Shown here piece by piece: positions 42,857 to 51,326 of a stretch of 64,000 bases of DNA; positions within the stretch are counted from its first letter, which is position 1; every line of letters begins with the position of its first letter. The DNA comes from Bog-473 sp963834405 (GTDB taxonomy: Bacteria > Actinomycetota > Acidimicrobiia > Acidimicrobiales > RAAP-2): assembly GCA_963834405.1 (NCBI GenBank), contig CAWIBX010000001.1, positions 248,001-312,000 on the forward strand. The letters are read 5' to 3'. The notes under the pieces are model-generated. The model was not told the DNA's origin and made no database searches. It worked only from the letters and a program-made list of their open reading frames with translations. The translations under genes were made by a program, and so were the position numbers.

Positions 42857-44242
42857 ATGCATCTCGTTGCGATCGGTGGGAGCGACGCCGGCATCAGCGC
42901 CGCCCTGCGAGCCCGGGAGCTCGACCCCTCAGTCGAGGTCTCGGTCATCGTGGCCGATGCGTACCCCAATTTCTCCATCTGCGGCATCCCCTACTACGTG
43001 TCAGGGGAGGTAACGCACTGGCGCAACCTGGCGCACAGAACCGTGGCCGACCTGGAGGCGATCGGCATGCAGCTGCACCTCAACACGGTCGCCCGCCGGA
43101 TCGACATCGAGGCGCACAAGTTGGCCGTCGAGCGGCCCGACGGGTCCGAAGACCTGATGTCCTACGACGCGCTGGTGGTGGGCACCGGCGCCATCCCGTT
43201 CCGGCCGCCCATCGAAGGGCTGACCGGTCCCGACGCCCTCGGACCCGACGATGGCGTCCACCTTCTGCACTCCATGGGCGACACATTCGCCGTCATGCGC
43301 ACGCTCGAGGAGCGGACACCGCGGCGCGCCGTCATCGTCGGAGCCGGCTACATCGGCCTGGAGATGGCCGATGCCCTCGTGACGCGAGGCTTGTCCGTGA
43401 CGCAGATGGAGCAGCTCGAAGAGGTCCTCCCGACGGTCGACCCCGAGCTCGGTGCTCTCGTCCACACGCAGTTGGCCGAGCACGGGGTCGACGTGCGGAC
43501 CCACACGACCGTGCAACGCATCACTCGGGCCAAGGCCGGGGACAGCCTCGAGGTGTCCGCCACTGCCCCCGACGGTTCGGCCGTGGAGTGCAGCGCCGAC
43601 ATGGTCCTCGTCGTCGTGGGCGTGCGACCCGACACCGACCTGGCCGCCGGCGCTGGGGCGAAGCTCGGCCTCCGCGGGGCCATCGCCGTCGACACGGGCA
43701 TGCGCACGAACCTCCCCGACGTCTTCGCCGCCGGCGACTGCGTCGTCACCCACCATCGGCTGCTGGGCGAGACCTACCTGCCGCTCGGAACGACCGCCCA
43801 CAAGCAGGGACGCGTCGCCGGTGAGAACGCCCTGGGTGGCAGCCGTGATTTTGCCGGCAGCCTGGGAACGCAGGTGGTGAAGGTCTTCGACATGGTGGCC
43901 TCCCGTACCGGCGTGCATGATCACGAAGCCCGTTCGGCCGGCTTCGACCCGGTCACGGTCGAGTTCGAAGGTGACGACCACAAGGCGTACTACCCGAACA
44001 GCCACCGCGTCCGCACCCGTTACACCGGCGACCGTGGTACGGGTCGGCTCCTCGGCGTCCAGCTCTTCGGGCACCGCCACGCGGAGGTCGCCAAGCGCGT
44101 CGACATCGCCGCCGCCGCCATCTTCGCCGGGCTGAGCGTCGACCAGGTGAACGATCTCGACCTGTCCTACACGCCGCCGCTGGGCAGCCCATGGGACGTG
44201 ATGCAGGGCGGGGCCCAGGCCTGGGTGCGCGCGACGGCGTGA
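42857..44242 (+). CDS. FAD/NAD(P)-dependent pyridine nucleotide-disulfide oxidoreductase, CoA-disulfide-reductase-like
   Basis: 461 residues with AAAGGAG upstream. The FAD fold opens MHLVAIGGSDAGISAALRAR; the single redox cysteine is in NFSICGIPYYVSG, as in CoA-disulfide and polysulfide reductases (one-Cys type, not the CxxxxC pair of glutathione reductase). The NAD(P) fold is AVIVGAGYIGLEMADALV, the second FAD contact NLPDVFAAGDCV, and the C-terminal dimer domain ends DVMQGGAQAWVRATA. Genes like this recur between aquaporin and arsC in actinobacterial ars clusters. Its job there is not established; regenerating thiols or reducing/oxidising arsenic species are possibilities. Confidence 0.88.
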   Translation: MHLVAIGGSDAGISAALRARELDPSVEVSVIVADAYPNFSICGIPYYVSGEVTHWRNLAHRTVADLEAIGMQLHLNTVARRIDIEAHKLAVERPDGSEDLMSYDALVVGTGAIPFRPPIEGLTGPDALGPDDGVHLLHSMGDTFAVMRTLEERTPRRAVIVGAGYIGLEMADALVTRGLSVTQMEQLEEVLPTVDPELGALVHTQLAEHGVDVRTHTTVQRITRAKAGDSLEVSATAPDGSAVECSADMVLVVVGVRPDTDLAAGAGAKLGLRGAIAVDTGMRTNLPDVFAAGDCVVTHHRLLGETYLPLGTTAHKQGRVAGENALGGSRDFAGSLGTQVVKVFDMVASRTGVHDHEARSAGFDPVTVEFEGDDHKAYYPNSHRVRTRYTGDRGTGRLLGVQLFGHRHAEVAKRVDIAAAAIFAGLSVDQVNDLDLSYTPPLGSPWDVMQGGAQAWVRATA

Positions 44243-44292
44243 CGAGCCGCAACGAACGTGAACCTCTGACCAACCATTGACAAGGGGGCCAA

Positions 44293-44964
44293 ATGACCGA
44301 CTGGGAATCGCTGTCGAAGGAGCACAAGGTCCAGCTCAACCACGTCGTCACGATTCTGCACCGGCGCTACCCGGACGTGCTCAGCCGTGAGTCCATCGCG
44401 GGCCTCGTGATGGACAGCTACACGCGGATGGCCGCCAGGGCCACCGTCACGAGGTGGCTCGTGCCGTTCGCCGAGAAGTTGGCCAAGGAGCGCCTCCAGG
44501 CGCTGACCCTCCTGGAGGGGGGCGCCCGCACGACCTTTCCCACCGTGTTGTTCCTGTGCACCCACAACGCCGGGCGCTCCCAAATGGCGCTCGGATGGTT
44601 CGGCCACCTTGCCGGTGACAACGCCATTGCCTGGTCGGGTGGTTCCGAACCGGCAGGGGAGCTCAACAAGGTGGCTGTCCAGGCCATGGCCGAAGTGGGC
44701 ATCGACATCTCGCAGGGCTTCCCGAAGCCGTGGACCGACGAAGTGCTCGCCGCGGCCCACGTGGTCGTCACCATGGGCTGTGGCGACTCGTGTCCCGTGC
44801 TGCCCGGAAAGGAGTACGAGGAGTGGGAAGTCGCCGATCCAGCCGGTCAGCCCCTCGAGGTCGTCGAAGCCATCCGCGACGACCTCGAGGCCAGAGTTCG
44901 AAACCTCCTCGCACGGATCGGCGTGAACGAGTCCCCGGCGGCCACCAAGCCACCTGATGGCTAG
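44293..44964 (+). CDS. arsC: arsenate reductase, LMW-phosphatase type with N-terminal helical domain
   Basis: 223 residues. Residues 1-75 form a helical domain (LNHVVTILHRRYPDVLSRES) seen in actinobacterial arsenate reductases of this subfamily. The phosphatase-like domain starts TVLFLCTHNAGRSQMALGWF, with the catalytic loop CTHNAGRS (Cys-x5-Arg-Ser). VTMGCGDSCPV adds the Cys region typical of ArsC, and EEWEVADPAG supplies the catalytic Asp. The group usually works with mycothiol and mycoredoxin, consistent with an actinobacterium. It makes arsenite, which the aquaporin can release. Confidence 0.9.
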   Translation: MTDWESLSKEHKVQLNHVVTILHRRYPDVLSRESIAGLVMDSYTRMAARATVTRWLVPFAEKLAKERLQALTLLEGGARTTFPTVLFLCTHNAGRSQMALGWFGHLAGDNAIAWSGGSEPAGELNKVAVQAMAEVGIDISQGFPKPWTDEVLAAAHVVVTMGCGDSCPVLPGKEYEEWEVADPAGQPLEVVEAIRDDLEARVRNLLARIGVNESPAATKPPDG

Positions 44965-45071
44965 CCGCTCTTCATCGACGAACTGGAGTGGGCACGGCGT
45001 GGCGGCCGGGAGGATGGTCGAGGGATAAGGCGAGGGCCCTGGGAGGAACGCGAGGGCAGGAGAAAGTCGAA

Positions 45072-46008
45072 TCAGGCGGCATTCAGTGCTTCGGGCAGCC
45101 CCTCGTGCCAGTCAGGGTACGCAGGCGACCACCCGAGCTCGCTACGCGCCAGCCGGTTGGACACCGCCGGCTGGTCGCACAGCATGTAGGCGAGGAACTT
45201 CCCGGCGACGAGGCGCGCCACCGACTTGGGGACTCGCCGCGGCGGCCTGGCGCCGAGCAGACGGGCCACCAGCGGCATCCACTCCGCCGCCGGCGCCGGT
45301 ACGTCGTCGACGACGTTGAACACGCCGGTCGGACCGTCGAGTGCCGCGACCGTCACCCGCGCCGCGTCGTCGACGTGGACGAAGCCGAAGAGGCCCGTCC
45401 CCTGGCCCGCCATGGGGAGCAGGCGACGCCGCACCATGGTGGCGTAGAGGCCGCCGGGCGCGAAATAGGTGGCGGGTCCGTAGAAGGAGCCGTAGCGGAG
45501 CACGACGCCCTCGAGCGCGTCGTCGCCGAGCGTGGCCGACTCGAGGGCGGCGATGGAGCCGGCCAGACGGCCGATTTGACCGCCGGCATCGGTCCACAGG
45601 GGGTCGGCCTCGGTGCGCACGCCCGGTCCAGGTTTGTAGATGAACGCGATGCTCTGCGCGACGACCCGGCGTGCGCCAGCGGTGCGGGCGGCCCGCACGA
45701 GAGTGCCCGAGGCCTCGTGGCGCAACCGGCTCGTCTGCGCGAAGCCGCGCCGGATGGCCTGCGGGCTGACCGTCTGGGGCAGGTTGGTCAGTTCGTTGAC
45801 CACGACTTCGGGCGACGCATCCCGTACCGCGCGTGAGGCTGTGCGGGTCGAGCGCGTCCCCGACCGCCGCGACGACGCCCGGGACGCCCAGGGCGGTGAC
45901 CCGCGCCTCGGAGCGGCAGAAGACGGTGACCCCATGTCCCGCGGCGGCCAGCGCCGCCACGAGCGGGCGGCCGATCGCGCCCGTCCCTCCCGCCACGAAG
46001 ATCCGCAT
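45072..46008 (-). CDS. NAD(P)-dependent epimerase/dehydratase family protein, frame-shifted
   Basis: ATG 46008 begins MRIFVAGGTGAIGRPLVAAL, an SDR nucleotide-binding motif (GGTGAIG). The frame reads well to VVAAVGDALDPHSLT, then at about 45845-45856 shifts by one base to RAVRDASPEVVVNELTNLP and continues to the stop at 45072. Later landmarks are RRVVAQSIAFIYKPG (the Ser/Tyr region is replaced by an atypical active site), VVLRYGSFYGPATYF and GVFNVVDDVPAPAAEWMPL. Corrected length is about 311 residues. This SDR subgroup often has lost classical catalysis; function unknown. A sequencing indel is the simplest explanation of the split. Confidence 0.8.
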
Positions 46009-46061
46009 GGCGCGCAGGCTATGCGGGGAGGAACGACCCGGCACTTTGGCAGGATGGAGGG

Positions 46062-46925
46062 GTGAGCGACCAGAGCGGCTACCCGGGCGCGCCCCCGGGG
46101 TGGTACCCCGACCCGGCCGGCGGCCCGGGGCAACGCTGGTGGGACGGGTACGCGTGGACCGACGCCACCGTGCTGCCGCAGCAGCCGCCTCCTCCGCCGC
46201 CGCAACCGGCGTGGGTCCAGGCCGCGCCACCGCAGGGACCTCCGACCGAGGTCGCACCCTGGGCCGCGGCGGCGCAGCGTCTCAGCGCGTTCAACACCGA
46301 GGCGATGGTCACCTCCGAGCAGACGATCGCACCCATGGCGCGGCTTGCGGTGGTGGTGCCCGCGCTGTACTACATCGCGCAACTCATCAACCTGCGCGTC
46401 AAAGCGGACGCCTGGCGGTCGTTCGGCCATCAATTCCGGGTGGCGTACGACGCGGCGCGGGCCGGGCAGACGGCGCCGGCGTACCACACCCAGGGCCTCG
46501 CCAGCCCGTTTGTCTACGTGGTGGGGCTGGTCACGGTGGCGGCGGTGATCATCGCCTGCATCTGGCAGCACCGCGCCGCGACGGCGGCCCGTTCGTTGGG
46601 GTTCCCGGCGAGCCGCTCGCCGGCCTGGGGCGTGGGTTCGTGGTTCGTCCCCATCGTGAACCTCTGGATGCCCTACGGCGCGCTGCGCGACTGCCTTCCG
46701 CCCGAAGACCCCCACCGGGCGCACATCCTGCGCTGGTGGATCGCCTGGATTGTCGGGGTGGCGCTCTCCGTCGCCGCGACCATCTGCGCGCTGATCTCGA
46801 CGGGCGCTGCCCTGGTGGTGTCAATCCCCGCCGCGCTGGCGCTGGTGACGGTGGCCGCCTGGGCGCCCGGTGTCGTCAGCTCCATCTCCTCGGCGCACCG
46901 CCAGGCGCAGGCTGGGTCCGGCTAA
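46062..46925 (+). CDS. DUF2510 and DUF4328 membrane protein
   Basis: 287 residues. The N-terminus PGAPPGWYPDPAGGPGQRWW plus DGYAWT is a DUF2510 domain, a short Trp-rich module of actinobacterial membrane proteins. A Pro-rich linker follows. The rest is DUF4328: hydrophobic segments at about 90-105, 148-170, 185-205 and 225-275, with WGVGSWFVPIVNLWMPYGAL as the hallmark. Known members are uncharacterised. It lies between the epimerase (divergent, 53 bp) and the phosphate-transport operon but probably belongs to neither. Confidence 0.82.
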   Translation: MSDQSGYPGAPPGWYPDPAGGPGQRWWDGYAWTDATVLPQQPPPPPPQPAWVQAAPPQGPPTEVAPWAAAAQRLSAFNTEAMVTSEQTIAPMARLAVVVPALYYIAQLINLRVKADAWRSFGHQFRVAYDAARAGQTAPAYHTQGLASPFVYVVGLVTVAAVIIACIWQHRAATAARSLGFPASRSPAWGVGSWFVPIVNLWMPYGALRDCLPPEDPHRAHILRWWIAWIVGVALSVAATICALISTGAALVVSIPAALALVTVAAWAPGVVSSISSAHRQAQAGSG

Positions 46926-47040
46926 GGGCGACGATGGACCCTCCGTCGGGTGCTCCATCTTCGCCGAAGGGCGCGGGCACACCGGGGTTCGACGGGCACT
47001 CCGTAACGGATTCGTGCGTGTTACCTGATTCCTCGCATAT

Positions 47041-47084
47041 GTTCACCTGGAGATTGCACGCATGTTGCCGGGCGTTCACTTCGC
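47041..47084 (+). promoter_or_regulatory. possible PhoP box (11-bp direct repeats) upstream of pstB
   Basis: Four consecutive 11-base units lie 18 bp before the pstB start: GTTCACCTGGA, GATTGCACGCA, TGTTGCCGGGC and GTTCACTTCGC. The first and last share GTTCAC exactly 33 bases apart and the inner two are weaker. Actinobacterial PhoP binds direct repeats of 11 bases resembling GTTCACC-N4, so this fits phosphate-starvation control. GTTACCTGATT at 47020 may be an outlying unit. Confidence 0.5.
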
Positions 47085-47102
47085 CTCGCTACGTTCCAGC
47101 TA

Positions 47103-47966
47103 GTGCCAGAGGAAGAGGTAACCAAACTCCGTAACGATCCCGTTACGACGACCGCGCGCCAACCCGGAATCGACGAAGCGATCAAGTCGCTGGACCCCGA
47201 CGCGGCGCGCCCCACCGACGTCATGGAGTCGCACCGCCTGACGCTCGGCTTCTCCGGGCGCAACGTGCTCAGCGACATCAACGTCAAGCTGAAGCGGGGA
47301 TCGATCACGGCGCTCATCGGGCCGACCGGATCGGGCAAGTCGACGTTCCTGCGCACGCTCAACCGGATGAACGACCGGGTCGTGGGCTTCCAGCGCGAGG
47401 GCGACGTCACCTACGACGACGAGAGCCTGTGGGCGCCGAGCGTGGACCTGCTGACCTTGCGGCGCCGCGTCGGGATGCTCTTCCAGCGCCCCAATCCCTT
47501 CCCGATGTCGATCAAGGACAACGTGGTGGCCGGCGTGAAGGCCCACCGCATCGCCAAGGGCAAGCAGCTCGACGTCGTGTGCGAACGGCGCCTGACCGAG
47601 GTCGGGCTGTGGGACGCCGTCAAGGACAGGCTGAACGACTCGCCGTTCCGCCTTTCCGGGGGCCAGCAGCAGCTGCTCTGCCTCGCTCGGGCGCTCGCGG
47701 TCGGGCCGGACGTGCTCCTGCTCGACGAGCCGACGTCGTCGCTCGACCCGATCACGACCGAGGCGATCGAAGATCTCATGAAGACGATGACGCCCGCGCT
47801 CTCCCTCATCGTGGTGACGCACAACCTGGGGCAGGCCATGCGCATTTCGCACGAGACCATGTTCTTTTACCAGGGCGCGCTCGTCGAGTACGGGCCCACC
47901 GACGACCTGTTCAACCGGCCATCGCACCCCGACACGGAGCGCTATGTCACTGGACGGATGGGCTAG
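47103..47966 (+). CDS. pstB: phosphate ABC transporter ATP-binding protein
   Basis: 287 residues from GTG 47103. Walker A is GPTGSGKST, the signature is LSGGQQQLLCLARAL, Walker B is VLLLDEPTSSLD, and the H-loop is VVTHNLGQ. PstB-specific text includes TLNRMNDRVVGF and MLFQRPNPFPMSIKDNV. It powers uptake of inorganic phosphate. About 40 residues precede the ABC domain, slightly more than usual. It comes first in the operon, ahead of pstS, pstC and pstA; the common order is pstS-pstC-pstA-pstB. Confidence 0.93.
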   Translation: MPEEEVTKLRNDPVTTTARQPGIDEAIKSLDPDAARPTDVMESHRLTLGFSGRNVLSDINVKLKRGSITALIGPTGSGKSTFLRTLNRMNDRVVGFQREGDVTYDDESLWAPSVDLLTLRRRVGMLFQRPNPFPMSIKDNVVAGVKAHRIAKGKQLDVVCERRLTEVGLWDAVKDRLNDSPFRLSGGQQQLLCLARALAVGPDVLLLDEPTSSLDPITTEAIEDLMKTMTPALSLIVVTHNLGQAMRISHETMFFYQGALVEYGPTDDLFNRPSHPDTERYVTGRMG

Positions 47967-48074
47967 GCCAAAACTCCGGTCCAACAGACGACCCGGGCGA
48001 GACGGCCCAACACGGCAACACCACGTTCACCCCAGCGCAGCACCGAAACCAACCACCTCACAAGGAGAGAACCT

Positions 48075-49200
48075 GTGACCAAACTGATGGGAACGACGCG
48101 ACTGAAGATGGGGGTGATCGCCGCCGCGGTGGCGGGGCTCGCGCTCAGCTCGGTCGTCCTCACCTCTGCGGCCTCGGCGAGCAACAAGCTGCCGAAAAGC
48201 GGTGTGGAGACGCCGTCGGGAGGCCAGCTGACCGAGACCGGCAGCACGCTGCTCTACCCGCTCTTTAACCTCTGGGCCGGCGGGTACAACGACAAGTACT
48301 CGAACGTGCAGGTCCAGACGGCGGGCACGGGCTCGGGCACCGGGATCTCCAGCGCCGAGAGCGGCACGATCGACATCGGGGCGTCGGACGCCTACCTGTC
48401 GCCCAGCGTCACCTCCGCCAACCCCGACCTGAAGAACATTCCGCTCGCGATCTCCTCGCAGATGGTGGCCTACAACGTGACGGGCGTGCTCTCCCACCTC
48501 AAGCTCACGGGCAAGGTGCTCTCGGAGATCTACCAGGGCCAGATCACCATGTGGAACGCCTCGCAGATCGCCAGCCTCAACCCAGGAGTGACGTTGCCGA
48601 ACATCCCGATCGTGACGCTGCACCGCTCGGACAGCAGCGGCGACACCTTCCTCTTCACCCAGTACCTCTCGAAGACCGATCCCTCGGGCTGGGGCGCCAA
48701 GATACAGCTACAACACCACGGTCTCCTGGCCGGCCGCGCCGGGCGCGCTGGGTGAGAGCGGTAACTCGGGCATGGTGGCGGGCTGCAAGGCCACGCCGGG
48801 TTGCGTCGCCTACATCGGCATCAGTTACCTCACGCAGACGCTGCAGGCCGGGCTCGGCTACGCGTCGCTGCAGAACGGCAAGGGCCAGTTCGAGGTGCCG
48901 ACCCAGCAGACGATCGCCGCCGAGGCAGCTTCGTTCGTGAAGAAGACGCCGGCCAACGGGACGATCTCGCTGATCTACGGCCCGGCGAGCGGTGGCTACC
49001 CCATCGTCAACTACGAGTACGCCATCGTCTCCACGCACCAGTCTTCGAGTTCCACGGCCAAGACCATCCGGTCCTTCCTGGAGTGGGCCATCAACACCAA
49101 GTACGGCAACAACTCGTCGTACCTGTCACAGGTCAACTTCCAGCCGCTGCCCTCGAAGGTCGGGGCCCAGTCGGTGAAGCAGATCCTGGCCATTTCGTAA
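48075..49200 (+). CDS. pstS: phosphate-binding protein PstS, frame-shifted in the middle
   Basis: GTG 48075 with AAGGAGAG upstream. A signal peptide (MGVIAAAVAGLALSSVVLTS, cleavage after ASA) exports the protein; there is no lipobox cysteine, so it may be secreted or held another way. LTETGSTLLYPLFNLW and GTGSGTGISSAESGTIDIGA are the phosphate-site blocks, and HRSDSSGDTFLFTQYLS follows. At about 48700-48708 the sense moves by one base: the second frame reads YNTTVSWPAAPGALGESGNS and MVAGCKATPGCVAYIGISYL to the TAA at 49200. Corrected length about 375 residues. Directly abuts pstC. Confidence 0.9.
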
Positions 49201-50298
49201 ATGACGTCCGTCGGTGGTGCGGCGGGGCAGCCCCCCGCCGCACCACCCGGACACGCCGTCCCCAAAGACCCATTCTTCCGGAGGGCGGCGGACTGGTTCC
49301 GGGCCAACGAAGAGCACGCCTGGCGCTGGAGCGCCCGGGTGGCGGTGTACCTGCCACTGGCGGCGCTGATCTTCGCGGTGGCCATCCTGGCCCACAAGGC
49401 GTGGCCCGCAATCCGGGTCAACGGGTGGTATTTCCTCTACGGGAAGAACTGGTCGCCCGGAAGCGGCTACGCACAGACCGTCTACACCGACGGCGTCGCC
49501 CATGCCCAGGGCGCGCAATTCGGGGCCTGGCCCATCATCCTGGGCACCATTCAGTCGTCCATCATCGCCATCGTCGTGGCACTCCCGCTCTCGATCGGCG
49601 CGGCCTTTGCGCTCACCGAGCGCATGCCAGGCTGGATCTCCCGCCCGCTCGGCTTCGCCATTGAGATCCTGGCCGGGATCCCGAGCGTCGTGATCGGATT
49701 ATGGGGCCTCCTCACTTTCGGGCCCTGGCTGGCCAAGCACATCTACCCCCTCATGGCCGACGTCGCCGGGTGGCTGCCCAATGTGTGGCCTTTCAACTAC
49801 TTCCGCCAGCCCGTCGGCACCGGGGAAGGGCTGCTCACCGCCGGCCTGGTCCTCGGGATGATGATCATCCCGATCATCGCCTCGACCACCCGGGACCTCT
49901 TCCTCACCGTGCCGCCGCTGCCCAAAGAGGGCGGCGAGGCGCTCGGCATGACCCACTGGGAGGTGGCCAACAAGATCACGCTGCCCTGGGTGCGCTCGGG
50001 CATCATCGGCGCCACCGTGCTCGGGCTCGGACGGGCGCTGGGCGAGACCATCGCCGTCGCCCTGGTCGGCGGCGCCTCTCTCCACATCGCGCCGAACATC
50101 TACCAGCCCTTCGGGACGATCGCCGCCACCATCCTGACGCAATTGGACGGCGCATTGACCGACGGGACCGGCTTCGCGGTCGAGACGCTGGCCGAGCTGG
50201 CGCTAGTGCTGGCGATCATCTCGGTCGCCGTGAACCTCCTGGCCCGGGTGATCGTGAACCGCACGTCACGCGTCGTGGCCCCGGTGGGCGGGGCATGA
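49201..50298 (+). CDS. pstC: phosphate ABC transporter permease PstC
   Basis: 365 residues; ATG directly follows the pstS stop (TAA-ATG). A soluble N-terminus of about 45 residues is followed by six hydrophobic segments. The permease coupling loop is EGGEALGMTHWEVANKITLP, and GLGRALGETIAVALVGG is the typical PstC block. GIPSVVIGLWGLLTFGP also matches the family. A longer periplasmic loop at about 75-105 (GKNWSPGSGYAQT) is as expected for PstC. Works with PstA as the membrane channel. Confidence 0.94.
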   Translation: MTSVGGAAGQPPAAPPGHAVPKDPFFRRAADWFRANEEHAWRWSARVAVYLPLAALIFAVAILAHKAWPAIRVNGWYFLYGKNWSPGSGYAQTVYTDGVAHAQGAQFGAWPIILGTIQSSIIAIVVALPLSIGAAFALTERMPGWISRPLGFAIEILAGIPSVVIGLWGLLTFGPWLAKHIYPLMADVAGWLPNVWPFNYFRQPVGTGEGLLTAGLVLGMMIIPIIASTTRDLFLTVPPLPKEGGEALGMTHWEVANKITLPWVRSGIIGATVLGLGRALGETIAVALVGGASLHIAPNIYQPFGTIAATILTQLDGALTDGTGFAVETLAELALVLAIISVAVNLLARVIVNRTSRVVAPVGGA

Positions 50299-51290
50299 CG
50301 GCCGTGATCCCCCAGGCGCGGGCACCGCTGTCCCCCGGTCCCTCCACCCGACGGCGGCGCATGGGCTCGATCGGCTTCCGTGTCTTCACCTACGCCGCGC
50401 TGATCCTTATCATCGGCCCGGCGGCGTGGATCCTCCTCGGGGTCTTGTTCCGCGCGACGGCGCATTGGCGCTGGAGCGTGCTCTGGACGCCTCTCGGGCC
50501 CAACGGCGGCGGGCTGCGTGACCAGATCCTGGGCACCCTGATCCTCATGTTCGGCACCCTGATCATCGCCGGCACCATCGGGGTCCTGGCGGGCATCCAC
50601 CTCTCGGAGATGGCGAAGCCGCGCAAACGCAGCGGCAAGCGCAGCGGGGGCTTCCTCCGGACCTCGTCGGACGTCCTCTCGGGCTTCCCCTCCATCGTGC
50701 TCGGCTTCGTCGGCTACACGGCGTTCGTGATCGGCCTGCACTGGGGCTACTCGCTGTGGGCGGCCCTGATCATCCTGTCGATCATGGTGATCCCCTACAT
50801 CGCCAAGACCACCGAGAACTCGCTGCGCCAGGTGCCCACCGGCTACCGCGAGGGGGCCGAGGCGCTGGGCATGACGATGGGGTACTCGCTACGCAAGGTG
50901 GTGCTCAAGAGCGCCATGCCCGGCATCGTCACTGGCCTGTTGCTGGCCATGGCCATCGCGTGCGGGGAGACGGCGCCCCTGATCTACACGATCGGGTTCG
51001 CCAACACGCTCCCCCATCACCTCACCCACGCCGAGTTCCCGTACCTCACCTACGTGGTGTTCCAGTTCTACGACGCGCCCAACGTGCAGTACCACTACCT
51101 GGCCTACGACGCCGCGCTGATCCTGGTCGTGATCGTGCTGTTGCTGCTGGTGGCGAGCCGCATCATTGTTTCGCGGACCCAGCGCCATGCCGAAGGGGCG
51201 CGCACGCGGCTGCGGACGCCACGCCGTCCCCGCCCGCCCATGCCGGAGAGCGAGGACCTGGACGTTGCCGGCTTGGCCGGTCGGCGCTGA
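50295..51290 (+). CDS. pstA: phosphate ABC transporter permease PstA
   Basis: 331 residues from ATG 50295, overlapping the pstC stop (ATGA). Six membrane segments are visible (VFTYAALILIIGPAAWILLG first). The coupling loop is REGAEALGMTMGYSLRKVVL, and MAIACGETAPLIYTIGF and SDVLSGFPSIVLGFVGY are conserved PstA blocks. The C-terminal 40 residues are Arg/Pro-rich and cytoplasmic. Last gene of the pst operon; no phoU follows it here. Confidence 0.94.
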   Translation: MTAVIPQARAPLSPGPSTRRRRMGSIGFRVFTYAALILIIGPAAWILLGVLFRATAHWRWSVLWTPLGPNGGGLRDQILGTLILMFGTLIIAGTIGVLAGIHLSEMAKPRKRSGKRSGGFLRTSSDVLSGFPSIVLGFVGYTAFVIGLHWGYSLWAALIILSIMVIPYIAKTTENSLRQVPTGYREGAEALGMTMGYSLRKVVLKSAMPGIVTGLLLAMAIACGETAPLIYTIGFANTLPHHLTHAEFPYLTYVVFQFYDAPNVQYHYLAYDAALILVVIVLLLLVASRIIVSRTQRHAEGARTRLRTPRRPRPPMPESEDLDVAGLAGRR

Positions 51291-51326
51291 CCCCTGAGTC
51301 GGCGACGGCGTCCGGGTCGTTCTTGA

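Noticed and set aside
42794..43013. A fused C-terminal domain on the aquaporin
   Set aside because: The frame beyond 42793 is antisense-like shadow of the next gene (Ser/Pro/Arg-rich) and overlaps its start; a one-base loss in a G6 run explains it better.
37986..45000. A mobile metal-resistance island
   Set aside because: No integrase, transposase, flanking repeats or tRNA junction is visible; base composition matches the surroundings, so transfer cannot be claimed from this sequence.
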